A stretch of 30,313 bases of DNA from DATJIG01 sp035493495. GTDB lineage: Bacteria; Pseudomonadota; Alphaproteobacteria; SMXQ01. A model generated the notes under the pieces. It was given only the letters and a program-made list of their open reading frames with translations, searched no databases and was not told where the DNA came from. A program made the translations under genes and the position numbers. The number at the start of each line of letters is the position of its first letter. Position 1 is the first letter of the stretch. The stretch lies in assembly GCA_035493495.1 (NCBI GenBank), contig DATJIG010000327.1:1-30313 (forward strand), in the 5' to 3' direction. Positions 17,483 to 24,878 of this stretch are shown in pieces.

Positions 17483-17501
17483 CCCCTCTCTCGGCGGCCC
17501 G

Positions 17502-18734
17502 CTATCCGGCGACCGCGCGTTCGTTCGCTTTGCCCGAGCGGGCCCACAGAAGCGCAAGCGGTCCCATCAGGATTCCGGCGGCGAGCACCATGAAGACCAG
17601 CAACCACCCTTCCGCGCTCTGAGGACCTCCGGCGAAATCAAGCGCCAAGCCCGTCGTCCAAGCACCGGCGGCCGAGAGCCCGAAGCCGACCGTGGAGTGA
17701 AGCGCCAGCGTGGCACCGCGATGGTGGGGCGTCGCCGCCGCCGACATTCCCGCCGTCAGGGCGCCGGAATCCGCAGGGACGGTCAGGCCGTAGGCCAGAA
17801 GCAGGAGCGCGAGAACCCACGCCGGTGCGCTCACGCTCCACCCGAGCAGCACTGCGACGGCAGCCGAAGCGATCATGACGATCGTGATCGCGCGATGACG
17901 ACCGAATTTCAGAGCAGCCTCATTTCCGAGAATGCTTGCGGGCATCGAAATGATGGCAAACAGGAAGCTGACCAAGACCGCGGAGAGCCACGAAGGGGCG
18001 CCCTGATGGGCAATCACGAAGGTCCAGAATCCGACGAGCCAAGTCCGGATCCCGTAGAGCTCGAAGCAGTGAGCGCCATAGCCGAGGATATAGCCGAGCG
18101 CCTCACGGTTGGTGAAAACGGGTTTGAAGTCCAGTAGGCGCCCCTGCTTCCGCTCGGGCTGGCGCGCGTCCATCAGGAGGCATGCGATCACCATCGCAAT
18201 AGGTCCTGCGCCGGTGAGAACGAAGGCCCAGCGCCAGCCCCACGCGTCGGCGATCACCTGGGCGGCCAGGAAGGAGATGCCGACGCCGAGCGAGAAGCTC
18301 GACGTGTAGAGCGTTACGGCCCGCGAGGTGTCGCCGGGCGGCAGACGGTCCGTGAGAGCCTTGAGGCCAGGCATGTAGGCGCCTGCAAAGCCCAGCCCGG
18401 ACAGGGCCCAGATGGCGGTCCCGGACCAGAAACCCTGTGCGAGCATTCCGAACGCGATCGTCGCCAATCCGCTGACGATCGAGCCGCAGAGCAGGACCAG
18501 ACGCGCATCGATCCTGTCCGTGAGTGTCGTCAGGACCGGAACGGCGAGCATGTAGCCGAACGCGTAGCCGCTCGCCATGAGCCCACCCTCCGCGGCGCTC
18601 AGCCCCCAAGCCGGCATGAGGTGCTGCGCGAGGTTGGCCGAGAGAGCGACATGCGGCAGAAGATTTCCGATCTGCCCGAGGCACATCGCCACGATCAGAG
18701 ACCTGCTGCTCAGGCCCGCGCTTCGACCGTTCAT
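17502..18734 (-). CDS. MFS transporter, second permease of the arsenic arm
   Basis: Membrane transporter of 410 aa with about 12 helices (for example GLMASGYAFGYMLAVPVLTT, followed by the MFS loop TDRIDARLVL). It starts at ATG 18734, 4 bases after the flavoprotein stop; the 48-residue extension upstream reads through that gene and is Arg/Ala-rich, so it was rejected. It is similar in size to the following MFS protein but different in sequence, so this is not a recent duplication. Its position suggests export of the product of the flavoprotein, as ArsW does for methylarsenate. The substrate is not proven. Confidence 0.82.
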   Translation of the reverse strand: MNGRSAGLSSRSLIVAMCLGQIGNLLPHVALSANLAQHLMPAWGLSAAEGGLMASGYAFGYMLAVPVLTTLTDRIDARLVLLCGSIVSGLATIAFGMLAQGFWSGTAIWALSGLGFAGAYMPGLKALTDRLPPGDTSRAVTLYTSSFSLGVGISFLAAQVIADAWGWRWAFVLTGAGPIAMVIACLLMDARQPERKQGRLLDFKPVFTNREALGYILGYGAHCFELYGIRTWLVGFWTFVIAHQGAPSWLSAVLVSFLFAIISMPASILGNEAALKFGRHRAITIVMIASAAVAVLLGWSVSAPAWVLALLLLAYGLTVPADSGALTAGMSAAATPHHRGATLALHSTVGFGLSAAGAWTTGLALDFAGGPQSAEGWLLVFMVLAAGILMGPLALLWARSGKANERAVAG

Positions 18735-18738
18735 CCGA

Positions 18739-20109
18739 CTACGAACATCCGCAGCCGGCGGCGCCTGCCTTCTTCGCGCTCTCGTCCGCGGCGCAGCACG
18801 CGGACACATCCTGCTTTGCGGGGCCGCCGCAGCATTCAGATGCGCCGCCGCCCTCGACGCCACCGCGCGTGCACACACCGGTCTCGGGCAGTTCGAGCTC
18901 TACGCGCTCGGCCGCCTCCCTGTCTCCGGCGATGTCGGCGGCGATCGAGCGGACCTGTTCGTAACCCGTCATCATGAGGAAGGTCGGGGCACGCCCATAG
19001 GCTTTCATGCCCGCCAGGTAGAAGCCGCGATCGTCCTGCTCCAGCTCGCGCGCTCCGTGGGGGCGCACGGTACCGCAGGAGTGCTCGTTCGGATCGATCA
19101 GCGGCGCCAGCGCGACCGGCGCCTCGATCGCCGGATCGAGCCGCAGCCGGATCTCGCTGAGGAAGCTGAAGTCCGGGCGGAAGCCGGTCGCGACCACCAG
19201 TTCGTCCGCGACGATGCTGCGTCCGCAACAGGCGGACGAGGTCGCGATCCTGAGCCGCCCATCAGCTTGCGTGATGGCGGCGACGGGAAAGTCGGCCTGG
19301 ACCTGGACCTGTCCCGAGGCGACGAGCGAAGCGAAGTGCGCACCGAGCTCGCCGCGGGCGGAAAGCTTGTCGTTCGCACCGCCGCCGAAAGACTTTTCTG
19401 GATTGCCGCTGCGGAGCAACCAGATGGGCCGGGTGCCCGGCTCCTGTTGCGCGAGGGTGACAAGGTCGGTCAGCGTGCCGATGGCCGAGTGCCCGCCGCC
19501 GAGCACCGCGACGGTCTTCCCCGCGTACCGGCTGCGATCCTTACCGAGCACGTCCGGCATGCCGTAGGCGATCCGCGATGTAGCCTCGCGCTCGCCGATG
19601 GCCGGCAGTCCGCCGGCGCCGGCCGGATTCGGCGAGGCCCACGTGCCGGATGTGTCGATCACGGCGTCGGCACGGAGCGCCTCCGGGCCCTTGCCGTTCT
19701 GATAGCGGATCTCGAACGGGGCAGCTTCGCGACCCTTCGTCTTCGCCTTGTCGAAACCGAGGCGTCCGACAGCCGTGACGCGGCTGTTCGTCCGGATCAC
19801 GTCCCGCAGCACGGTCCGGGTCGCAAGCGGCTCGATGTACTGTTCGAGGAGCTCGCCGCCGGTCGGATAGACCTGAGGGTCCGGCGAATTCCAGCCCGTC
19901 GGCGCCAGCAGCCGCGCGGCCGCCTTGTCGACGTTGTACTCCCAGGGCGAGAATAGCTGGACGTGCCGCCACTGGCGCAGGGAATGGCCGGCTTCGCGCC
20001 CGGCCTCCAGCACGATCGGCGTCATGCCGCGTTCGAGCACGTGGGCCGCCGCAGCAAGGCCGACCGGTCCGGATCCGATGATCGCCACCGTCTTTGCTCC
20101 GCCGCTCAT
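18739..20109 (-). CDS. FAD/NAD(P)-dependent monooxygenase, ArsV/ArsO-like, with Cys-rich tail
   Basis: Flavoprotein of 456 aa. The FAD fingerprint is VAIIGSGPVGLAAAAHV at the N-terminus. The NADPH fingerprint is VAVLGGGHSAIGTL, near residue 200. VVATGFRPD is the typical third motif. The C-terminal 40 residues hold Cys pairs (ASECCGGP, SACCAAD, CGCS), and another pair lies in SSACCGRS; these could bind As(III) or methylarsenite. ArsV-type enzymes oxidise methylarsenite to methylarsenate and sit beside arsR and a permease, as here. ArsO is the other close label. ATG 20109 has a perfect AGGAGGA. A promoter with an operator lies directly upstream. Confidence 0.85.
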   Translation of the reverse strand: MSGGAKTVAIIGSGPVGLAAAAHVLERGMTPIVLEAGREAGHSLRQWRHVQLFSPWEYNVDKAAARLLAPTGWNSPDPQVYPTGGELLEQYIEPLATRTVLRDVIRTNSRVTAVGRLGFDKAKTKGREAAPFEIRYQNGKGPEALRADAVIDTSGTWASPNPAGAGGLPAIGEREATSRIAYGMPDVLGKDRSRYAGKTVAVLGGGHSAIGTLTDLVTLAQQEPGTRPIWLLRSGNPEKSFGGGANDKLSARGELGAHFASLVASGQVQVQADFPVAAITQADGRLRIATSSACCGRSIVADELVVATGFRPDFSFLSEIRLRLDPAIEAPVALAPLIDPNEHSCGTVRPHGARELEQDDRGFYLAGMKAYGRAPTFLMMTGYEQVRSIAADIAGDREAAERVELELPETGVCTRGGVEGGGASECCGGPAKQDVSACCAADESAKKAGAAGCGCS

Positions 20110-20122
20110 CTTTCCTCCTATT

Positions 20123-20150
20123 GTTCTAGAATCATCGAAAAAGACGTCAA
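20123..20150 (-). promoter_or_regulatory. Promoter and ArsR-type operator of the flavoprotein/MFS operon
   Basis: On the minus strand, TTGACG (20150-20145), a 16-base spacer and TAGAAC (20128-20123) precede the gene. The plus-strand sequence TTCTAGAATCATCGAAA (20124-20140) overlaps the spacer and -10. It matches 15 of 17 bases of the sequence between the two arsR genes. Repression by one of the ArsR proteins, relieved by arsenicals, is the natural reading. Confidence 0.65.
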
Positions 20151-20155
20151 AAAAA

Positions 20156-20506
20156 TCACGCCGCGGGGCGAGCCGTAGCGCCGCACTCGGCTTCTTCCGC
20201 GCAGCATTCGGCGACCAGGAAATCCACCAGCCCGCGCATCGTGTCGTACTCGGCGTGACAGACCAGGGTCGTGCCTTCGCGAACTTGATTCACCAGGCCG
20301 ACGGCAACCAAACCCTTGAGATGATGGGACAGCGTGGAGGCCGGGATCTTCAGCCTCTCCTGTAGGCGTCCGACCGGCAGGCCCGCATGGCCGGCGCGAA
20401 CGAGCGTCCGATAGATCTTCAGCCGGGTCGGATTGCCCAGCGCTTCCAAGCGTGCCGCTGCATCGTCGATTTTCATGTTTTCATGATGGTCCACGCGGAG
20501 GGACAT
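20156..20506 (-). CDS. arsR: ArsR/SmtB-family repressor (minus arm)
   Basis: Winged-helix repressor of 116 aa. ALGNPTRLKIYRTLVRAG opens the fold, and the recognition helix is IPASTLSHHLKGL. The C-terminal tail has Cys residues in AECCAEEAECG, a plausible trivalent arsenic site; the classical ELCVCDL-type site of helix 4 is absent. The ATG at 20506 or the internal ATG at 20476 could be the start; neither has a strong ribosome site. It is divergent from the second arsR, with which it shares a 76-base control region. The flavoprotein gene follows after 46 bases and has its own promoter. Confidence 0.88.
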   Translation of the reverse strand: MSLRVDHHENMKIDDAAARLEALGNPTRLKIYRTLVRAGHAGLPVGRLQERLKIPASTLSHHLKGLVAVGLVNQVREGTTLVCHAEYDTMRGLVDFLVAECCAEEAECGATARPAA

Positions 20507-20517
20507 GTCAACGGTAT

Positions 20518-20534
20518 TTCTAGAATATTCGAAA
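20518..20534. promoter_or_regulatory. ArsR-type operator between the divergent arsR genes
   Basis: TTCTAGAATATTCGAAA contains overlapping palindromes (TTCTAGAA, GAATATTC, TTCGAA) and sits within TATTTC ... GAAATA arms. A near copy lies at 20124-20140. On the minus strand TATTCT (20527-20522) could be the -10 of the minus arm. Confidence 0.65.
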
Positions 20535-20546
20535 TATTGGCTTGCA

Positions 20547-20575
20547 TTGACATCGACCGATTATTTCCATAAATC
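20547..20575 (+). promoter_or_regulatory. Promoter of arsR-aqpS-arsC
   Basis: TTGACA (20547-20552), a 17-base spacer and TAAATC (20570-20575) form the best sigma-70-like promoter in the window. The arsR ATG is only 7 bases past the -10, so the transcript may start at or beside the start codon (leaderless). Confidence 0.65.
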
Positions 20576-20582
20576 TCGATAT

Positions 20583-20948
20583 ATGGAAGACGAAAAAGCA
20601 ATCCTGGCTCTCGCAGCCCTCGCCCAGTCCACGCGGCTGCAGGCGTTCCGGACCCTGGTGCAGCACGAACCCGAGGGCCTCGCCGCCGGCGATCTCGCCC
20701 GCGCGCTCGAAGTGCCGCAGAACACGCTGTCGGCTCACCTGGCTATTCTATCCCGTGCCGACCTCGTCACCTCCGAGCGGCACAGCCGCTCGATCGTCTA
20801 TCGCGCCAATCTTCCGGCATTCCAGAGTATCGCGCTATTCCTGCTGCAGGACTGCTGCGGCGGACGGACGGAGATCTGCGCGCCGGTCATCGAAAGCTTG
20901 AAGCCCTGCTGCCCTCCGAGGGGGAAAAAGGAGAAGTTACGTGCGTGA
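20583..20948 (+). CDS. arsR: ArsR/SmtB-family repressor (plus arm)
   Basis: Winged-helix repressor of 121 aa. LAALAQSTRLQAFRTLVQHE opens the fold, and the recognition helix is VPQNTLSAHLAILSRADL. Arsenic ligands are probably the Cys residues of LLQDCCGGRTEICAP, a pattern I associate with the arsR of rhizobial arsR-aqpS-arsC operons. The start ATG 20583 was chosen because the promoter elements overlap the longer frame (to 20505). It leads aqpS by 25 bases. It shares only the fold with the other ArsR, so the two may sense different arsenicals. Confidence 0.9.
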   Translation: MEDEKAILALAALAQSTRLQAFRTLVQHEPEGLAAGDLARALEVPQNTLSAHLAILSRADLVTSERHSRSIVYRANLPAFQSIALFLLQDCCGGRTEICAPVIESLKPCCPPRGKKEKLRA

Positions 20949-20973
20949 CGGGTGCAACTGAGAGGGCCGGTTG

Positions 20974-21675
20974 ATGGATACGTTTGACCTTCCCCGGCGG
21001 CTGGCCGCCGAGGCGCTGGGCACGGCCATCCTCGTCGCGACCGTCGTCGGCTCCGGCATCATGGCCGAGACGCTCACGAAGGATGTCGCCATCGCCCTGC
21101 TCTGCAACACATTGCCGACTGGAGCGATCCTCGTCGTCCTGGTCACCGTGCTCGGCCCGATCTCCGGAGCCCATTTCAACCCCGCCGTCACGCTCGTCTT
21201 CGTCGGCAAACGCGAACTGCCACCGAGCGAAGCCGCGTTCTACGTGATCGCGCAGATCGCCGGCGGCGCCGTCGGCACGATGGCCGCCCACCTGATGTTC
21301 GGACATCCCTTGATCGAGTTCTCGATGAAGGTGCGCACCGGTGGCGCACAGTGGTTCGCCGAGGCGGTCGCGGCCTTCGGCCTGGTTGCCACCATCCTCG
21401 CCGGCATTCGCTTCCAACGTTCGGCCGTGCCGTGGCTGGTTGGCCTCTACATCACGGCGGCGTACTGGTTCACGGCATCAACCTCGTTCGCCAACCCCGC
21501 CGTCGCGATCGCGCGATCTCTAACGAACACGTTCTCGGGGATCCGACCCACCGACCTACCCGGCTTCATTCTGGCCGAGCTCGCCGGCGCATTCGTCGGC
21601 ATGCTTTTGATGACCTGGTTGCTCGGCCGTCCGGCGATGCGCGGCCCCGTCGCTATCGCGGAGACCCGAACATGA
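20974..21675 (+). CDS. aqpS: AqpS-like aquaglyceroporin, arsenite exit channel
   Basis: Membrane channel of 233 aa with six helices and two half-helix NPA boxes, SGAHFNPAVTLVF and TSFANPAVAIARSLTNTF. Placed between arsR and arsC it matches the rhizobial arrangement in which ArsC makes arsenite inside the cell and AqpS lets it run out down its gradient. No acr3 or arsB pump is present in the window, which supports that role. ATG 20974 has GAGAGG upstream; its end overlaps arsC as ATGA. Confidence 0.9.
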   Translation: MDTFDLPRRLAAEALGTAILVATVVGSGIMAETLTKDVAIALLCNTLPTGAILVVLVTVLGPISGAHFNPAVTLVFVGKRELPPSEAAFYVIAQIAGGAVGTMAAHLMFGHPLIEFSMKVRTGGAQWFAEAVAAFGLVATILAGIRFQRSAVPWLVGLYITAAYWFTASTSFANPAVAIARSLTNTFSGIRPTDLPGFILAELAGAFVGMLLMTWLLGRPAMRGPVAIAETRT

Positions 21676-22073
21676 GTGTCACGATCTATCACAACCCCGC
21701 CTGCGGCACCTCGCGCAACACGCTCGCCATGATCCGCCAAAGCGGCGTCGAACCGACCGTCGTCGAGTATCTCAAGACGCCCCCATCTCGCGAGACCCTG
21801 AAGGGTCTGATCGCCGCGATGGTGATCCCGGTGCGCGCCCTGCTGCGCGAGAAGGGCACGCCATTCAAGGAACTCGGGCTCGACGATCCGAAATGGAGCG
21901 ACGACGAGCTACTCGACTTCATGATGGCGCATCCGATCCTGATCAATCGGCCCATCGTCGTCACACCGAAAGGCGTGCGGCTATGCCGTCCCTCGGAGGC
22001 TGTCGCCGACCTGCTCGACGGGCCGGTGGGCCGGTTCGTGAAGGAGGATGGCGAGATCGTGGAAGGACACTGA
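21672..22073 (+). CDS. arsC: Arsenate reductase, glutaredoxin-linked
   Basis: Enzyme of 133 aa reducing arsenate to arsenite. The catalytic Cys11 is in YHNPACGTSRNTL. Arginines that bind the oxyanion in this family are found in PVRALLREKG, NRPIVV and RLCRP. The length is normal for the family. Coupled to aqpS by ATGA, it is the last gene of the plus arm. No arsH follows, unlike the Sinorhizobium operon. Confidence 0.95.
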   Translation: MSVTIYHNPACGTSRNTLAMIRQSGVEPTVVEYLKTPPSRETLKGLIAAMVIPVRALLREKGTPFKELGLDDPKWSDDELLDFMMAHPILINRPIVVTPKGVRLCRPSEAVADLLDGPVGRFVKEDGEIVEGH

Positions 22074-22207
22074 CGAGCTTCCATCGCTCCGATCTACCGC
22101 TACCATCGCCCTCCAGTCCCCAAGGTCCCAAGGAAGATCGCGCTGCGCACCACACGGGCGCGTGCTAGATTCCGCCCCCACGGTTTCCACGGTTCCCCAG
22201 GGATTCG

Positions 22208-23104
22208 ATGTTTCAGGACACCAGCAGCCTGGCCGCGATGGCCGAGGCCTTGAGCCAGTCGCCGGACTACCGCGTGCTGCGGCGCTTGGTGGCGCGGCCT
22301 CCCTTCACGCCGTCTCCGGACCAGGAGACCAAGACCGCGATCATCCTGGACACAGAGACGACGGGCCTCGACGCGCAGCGGAGCGAGATCATCGAATTGG
22401 GGATGGTGAAATTCGACTACACCCCCGACGGCAACATCGTCGGCATCAGAGACACGTTCTCGGCGTTCAACGAGCCCTGCGATCCAATCCCCGCCGAGAT
22501 CACCGACTTAACCGGCATCAGCGATGAGTTGGTCGCCGGTCACAGCATCGACGACGTAGCGGTGGAAAAATTCGTAGACGACGCGGTCGTAATTATCGCG
22601 CATCACAGCCAATTCGATCGCGGGTTTGCCGAAAGATACTGGCCAGTGTTCGCACAGAAGGCATGGGCCTGCAGCGCGACCGAAGTCGAGTGGCGCAAGT
22701 ACGGCTTCGAGGGCGCCAAACTGGGCTATCTGCTGCACGGCGCCGGCTACTTTCACCAGGCCCACCGCGCCGTCGACGATTGCAACGCCTTGCTCGAGAT
22801 CCTAGCGCTCGAGCTGCCTACCATCGGCCGCCCAGCGCTCGCCCTGCTGCTGGAGAACGCGCGGAAGAGAACAGTTCGCGTATGGGCGGAGCAATCGCCG
22901 TTCGAGCTCAAGAATGTCCTCAAAACCCGCGGCTATCGATGGAGCGACGGCAGTGACGGAAGACCCAGGAGTTGGTACGTCGACGTCTGCGAGACCGCCC
23001 TGGCAGACGAGATCGCTTTTCTCCGAGGCGAGATCTACCTGCGGGACGTCGAACCGCGGACGCAGACGCTGACCGCCTTCACACGGTTCTCGGCGAGAGT
23101 TTGA
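22208..23104 (+). CDS. DEDDh 3'-5' exonuclease (DnaQ-like) with C-terminal accessory domain
   Basis: Probable 3'-5' exonuclease of 298 aa. All DEDDh residues are visible: D48 and E50 in IILDTETTGLD, D137 in AHHSQFDRGF, and H186 with D191 in HRAVDDCNAL. The last 80 residues are a separate small domain with KTRGYRWSDGS and RSWYVDV, similar in pattern to DUF5710-type domains. It lacks polymerase III epsilon features beyond the catalytic core, so it is not the host proofreading subunit. A possible extended -10 (TGCTAGATT, 22163-22171) lies upstream. The L30-nuclease fusion gene follows after 7 bases, so the two form an operon. Confidence 0.87.
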   Translation: MFQDTSSLAAMAEALSQSPDYRVLRRLVARPPFTPSPDQETKTAIILDTETTGLDAQRSEIIELGMVKFDYTPDGNIVGIRDTFSAFNEPCDPIPAEITDLTGISDELVAGHSIDDVAVEKFVDDAVVIIAHHSQFDRGFAERYWPVFAQKAWACSATEVEWRKYGFEGAKLGYLLHGAGYFHQAHRAVDDCNALLEILALELPTIGRPALALLLENARKRTVRVWAEQSPFELKNVLKTRGYRWSDGSDGRPRSWYVDVCETALADEIAFLRGEIYLRDVEPRTQTLTAFTRFSARV

Positions 23105-23111
23105 GGACGGG

Positions 23112-23888
23112 ATGCGCTACATCGAGATCGAACAGATCGGCAGCCCGATCCGCCGCCGCCGAGACCAGCGCGAAACGCTGATCGGGCTCAAGCTGAACAG
23201 GATCGGACGCGTTGCATGGCCGCCCGACACGCCGGCGACCCGGGGCATGATCCACAAGGTCCGGCACCTCGTGAAGATCACCCACGATCCGGCGGCGCCC
23301 AGGGTCTCGGCGGGCGCGCCGGCTCCGGACGAGGCTGCCGACATCCAGCTGCTACGCGACCTGATCTGCGATGCCGCAGGCATCGTGCTCGAGCCCTACG
23401 ACAAAGCCGCCCTCAACGCCGGCAAGACGCCCGACTTCAAGCTGATGAGAAACGGCGAGCTCGTCGGTTACTGCGAGGTCAAATCCTTGTTCGACTTCGA
23501 AGTCCTGGAGGATCCGCCCGAAGGCGAAATGGCGGTCCGCAGGAACGTCCCCTTCTATCGAAAGCTGGGGCAACGCGTCATCGGCGCCGTCCAGCAGTTG
23601 GAAGCCGGAAATCCAGAGCACGACAAACCGAACGTGATCGTGTTCGTAAGCCACACGCCGGAGATCGAGCGGCGCGATCTGATCGCGACGATCGCGGGCC
23701 TACCCGTCCAGGGCGGGCCGCCGCTCTTCATGCTGGGCAAAAAAATGCAGGGACAAGTTTGGGACGCTGCGCGCAAGATCGACATCTTCCTCTGGATCGA
23801 TGCGACCGCCCGGACCTGCCAACACCTTACGTCTCCGGACGCCAAGCATCGCGCCACTGCGCTCGAAATGTTCGGGCTGGCCGCCTAG
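23112..23888 (+). CDS. Ribosomal protein L30-like domain fused to a PD-(D/E)XK nuclease-like domain
   Basis: Protein of 258 aa. Residues 1-57 read as a bacterial L30: EIEQIGSPIRRRRDQ, TLIGLKLNRIGRV and DTPATRGMIHKVRHLVKI match the L30 core almost throughout. Residues about 75-245 are unrelated to L30. They carry a PD-(D/E)XK-like signature, TPDFKL (D108) then GYCEVKSL (E122, K124), with an upstream Glu (E94) in the preceding helix, as in restriction-type nucleases. GGACGGG precedes ATG 23112, 7 bases after the exonuclease gene. The joint is inside one uninterrupted frame. I know no described family with this fusion; the nuclease fold is inferred from the motif. Function unknown, perhaps a ribosome- or RNA-directed nuclease. 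Confidence 0.8.
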   Translation: MRYIEIEQIGSPIRRRRDQRETLIGLKLNRIGRVAWPPDTPATRGMIHKVRHLVKITHDPAAPRVSAGAPAPDEAADIQLLRDLICDAAGIVLEPYDKAALNAGKTPDFKLMRNGELVGYCEVKSLFDFEVLEDPPEGEMAVRRNVPFYRKLGQRVIGAVQQLEAGNPEHDKPNVIVFVSHTPEIERRDLIATIAGLPVQGGPPLFMLGKKMQGQVWDAARKIDIFLWIDATARTCQHLTSPDAKHRATALEMFGLAA

Positions 23889-23889
23889 G

Positions 23890-24102
23890 TCAGCGCTTTC
23901 GATCGTTCACACGGCCCCCTCGATCGAGATACTCCCTGGCTATCTTCTCGAGCAGCAGCGACGCGGTGGTCTGCTGCGCAGCGGCTGCCACCTTGATGTC
24001 CTTGATCACGTCGGCGTCCATGACGGCCAGGAATTGCTTCCGGTTCTCGGCATTCGGCGGGAGCGGCCGTCCGGTCTTCTTCTTCGCCTTGTCTTCGGTC
24101 AT
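23890..24102 (-). CDS. Small basic protein, possible ribbon-helix-helix regulator
   Basis: Protein of 70 aa. A Lys-rich head (EDKAKKKTGRPLPPN) precedes KQFLAVMDADVIKDIKVAA and TTASLLLEKIAREYLD. This strand-helix-helix pattern resembles CopG/Arc-type DNA-binding proteins. It converges on the L30-nuclease gene with one base between stop codons. It could be a repressor or an antitoxin-like partner for the neighbour. No clear ribosome site is visible. Confidence 0.55.
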   Translation of the reverse strand: MTEDKAKKKTGRPLPPNAENRKQFLAVMDADVIKDIKVAAAAQQTTASLLLEKIAREYLDRGGRVNDRKR

Positions 24103-24194
24103 CTACTCGTTTCCGCCATCGCCACGCCCTAACGTCCACCACCTGTAGTGCCTCTGTCCAGATGCACCCCCACATATCAACAAAGATATATATT

Positions 24195-24200
24195 TATAAT
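24195..24200 (+). promoter_or_regulatory. Candidate -10 box in an AT-rich intergenic patch
   Basis: The 24103-24281 gap contains an AT-rich run (about 24175-24210) that stands out from the GC-rich surroundings. It includes a perfect TATAAT at 24195. No good -35 is seen at the expected distance. TCGAGCGT occurs twice downstream (24239 and 24271), 32 bases apart, and could be a regulator site. Confidence 0.35.
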
Positions 24201-24281
24201 AACTATGTTGCCATTCGCGAAGAGACCTGCCATTAGTGTCGAGCGTATTGGAACAAAACAAGAACACGTATCGAGCGTCAT

Positions 24282-24878
24282 ATGTCCCGTTTTGCGTTCG
24301 CTTCTTCCGCCGGGCCCGATGCCTTCGCATCCGCCAAGTGCGTTCGATCCATTCCCTCCGTCGGCGGCCTCGTCAAGGATGCGCTCATTCAGGCTACGCT
24401 CGCCGCGGAAGTTCGGGCAATCGACTACGTCGAAACGACGATCGTTTCCGACCAGGCCGTGGCATTGGACGCGATCGTCCTCGACCGGGCCGACGGGCGT
24501 TTCCACCTCGACGTCGTCGCCGCGCGCCCGTTGCGGACGATCGAGCAGGAAGGCCTCTTCCTCGTCGGACTCGAGGATCTCGGTCTGCGGTCGCTTGTGC
24601 TGACGTCGGCCCACATCATGGAGCAGCCGCGTTTCGCGACCGCGCGCGCAATCTGGCGCTGCCGCAACCATCCCGTCCCCTTCGACTTGCGCTGCCGGGT
24701 TCTCGGTCATCTCGAAGACGTCGGCCCCACGAAGCTTGGCCGGCTGCTCAAGACCGTCGGAGCCGAGCCCGACGGCGGCGCGGCCATCTTCGCCATGGCA
24801 TGCGCTGACAGGCTCTGCATCGATCTGGACGAGCGCACGCTCGGGCCCGATACCATGGTCATCGCGAGGCGCCGATGA
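24282..24878 (+). CDS. Unrecognised 198-aa protein encoded with the AAA/M41 protease
   Basis: I do not recognise this family. It has no signal peptide or membrane segment. The middle (about 45-110) alternates strands and helices with LDAIVLDRADGRFHLDVVAA and FLVGLEDLGLRSLVLTSAHI, which could be an alpha/beta core. DVGPTKLGRLLKTVG resembles a helix-turn-helix tip. The end (DRLCIDLDERTLGPDT) is strand-rich. ATG 24282 has no visible ribosome site. Its stop overlaps the next start as ATGA, so it is very likely a functional partner of the ATPase-protease. Confidence 0.75.
   Translation: MSRFAFASSAGPDAFASAKCVRSIPSVGGLVKDALIQATLAAEVRAIDYVETTIVSDQAVALDAIVLDRADGRFHLDVVAARPLRTIEQEGLFLVGLEDLGLRSLVLTSAHIMEQPRFATARAIWRCRNHPVPFDLRCRVLGHLEDVGPTKLGRLLKTVGAEPDGGAAIFAMACADRLCIDLDERTLGPDTMVIARRR

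Noticed and set aside
18735..18878. 48-residue N-terminal extension of the second MFS protein
   Set aside because: It overlaps the end of the flavoprotein gene and is low-complexity Arg/Ala sequence; ATG 18734 begins the normal MFS N-terminus.
18577..19956. Plus-strand frame of 459 codons opposite the flavoprotein
   Set aside because: The opposite strand carries FAD and NADPH fingerprints; this frame has none.
24103..24330. Minus-strand frame of 75 codons in the AT-rich gap
   Set aside because: Composition is mixed, there is no ribosome site, and it runs into the start of the plus-strand 198-aa gene.
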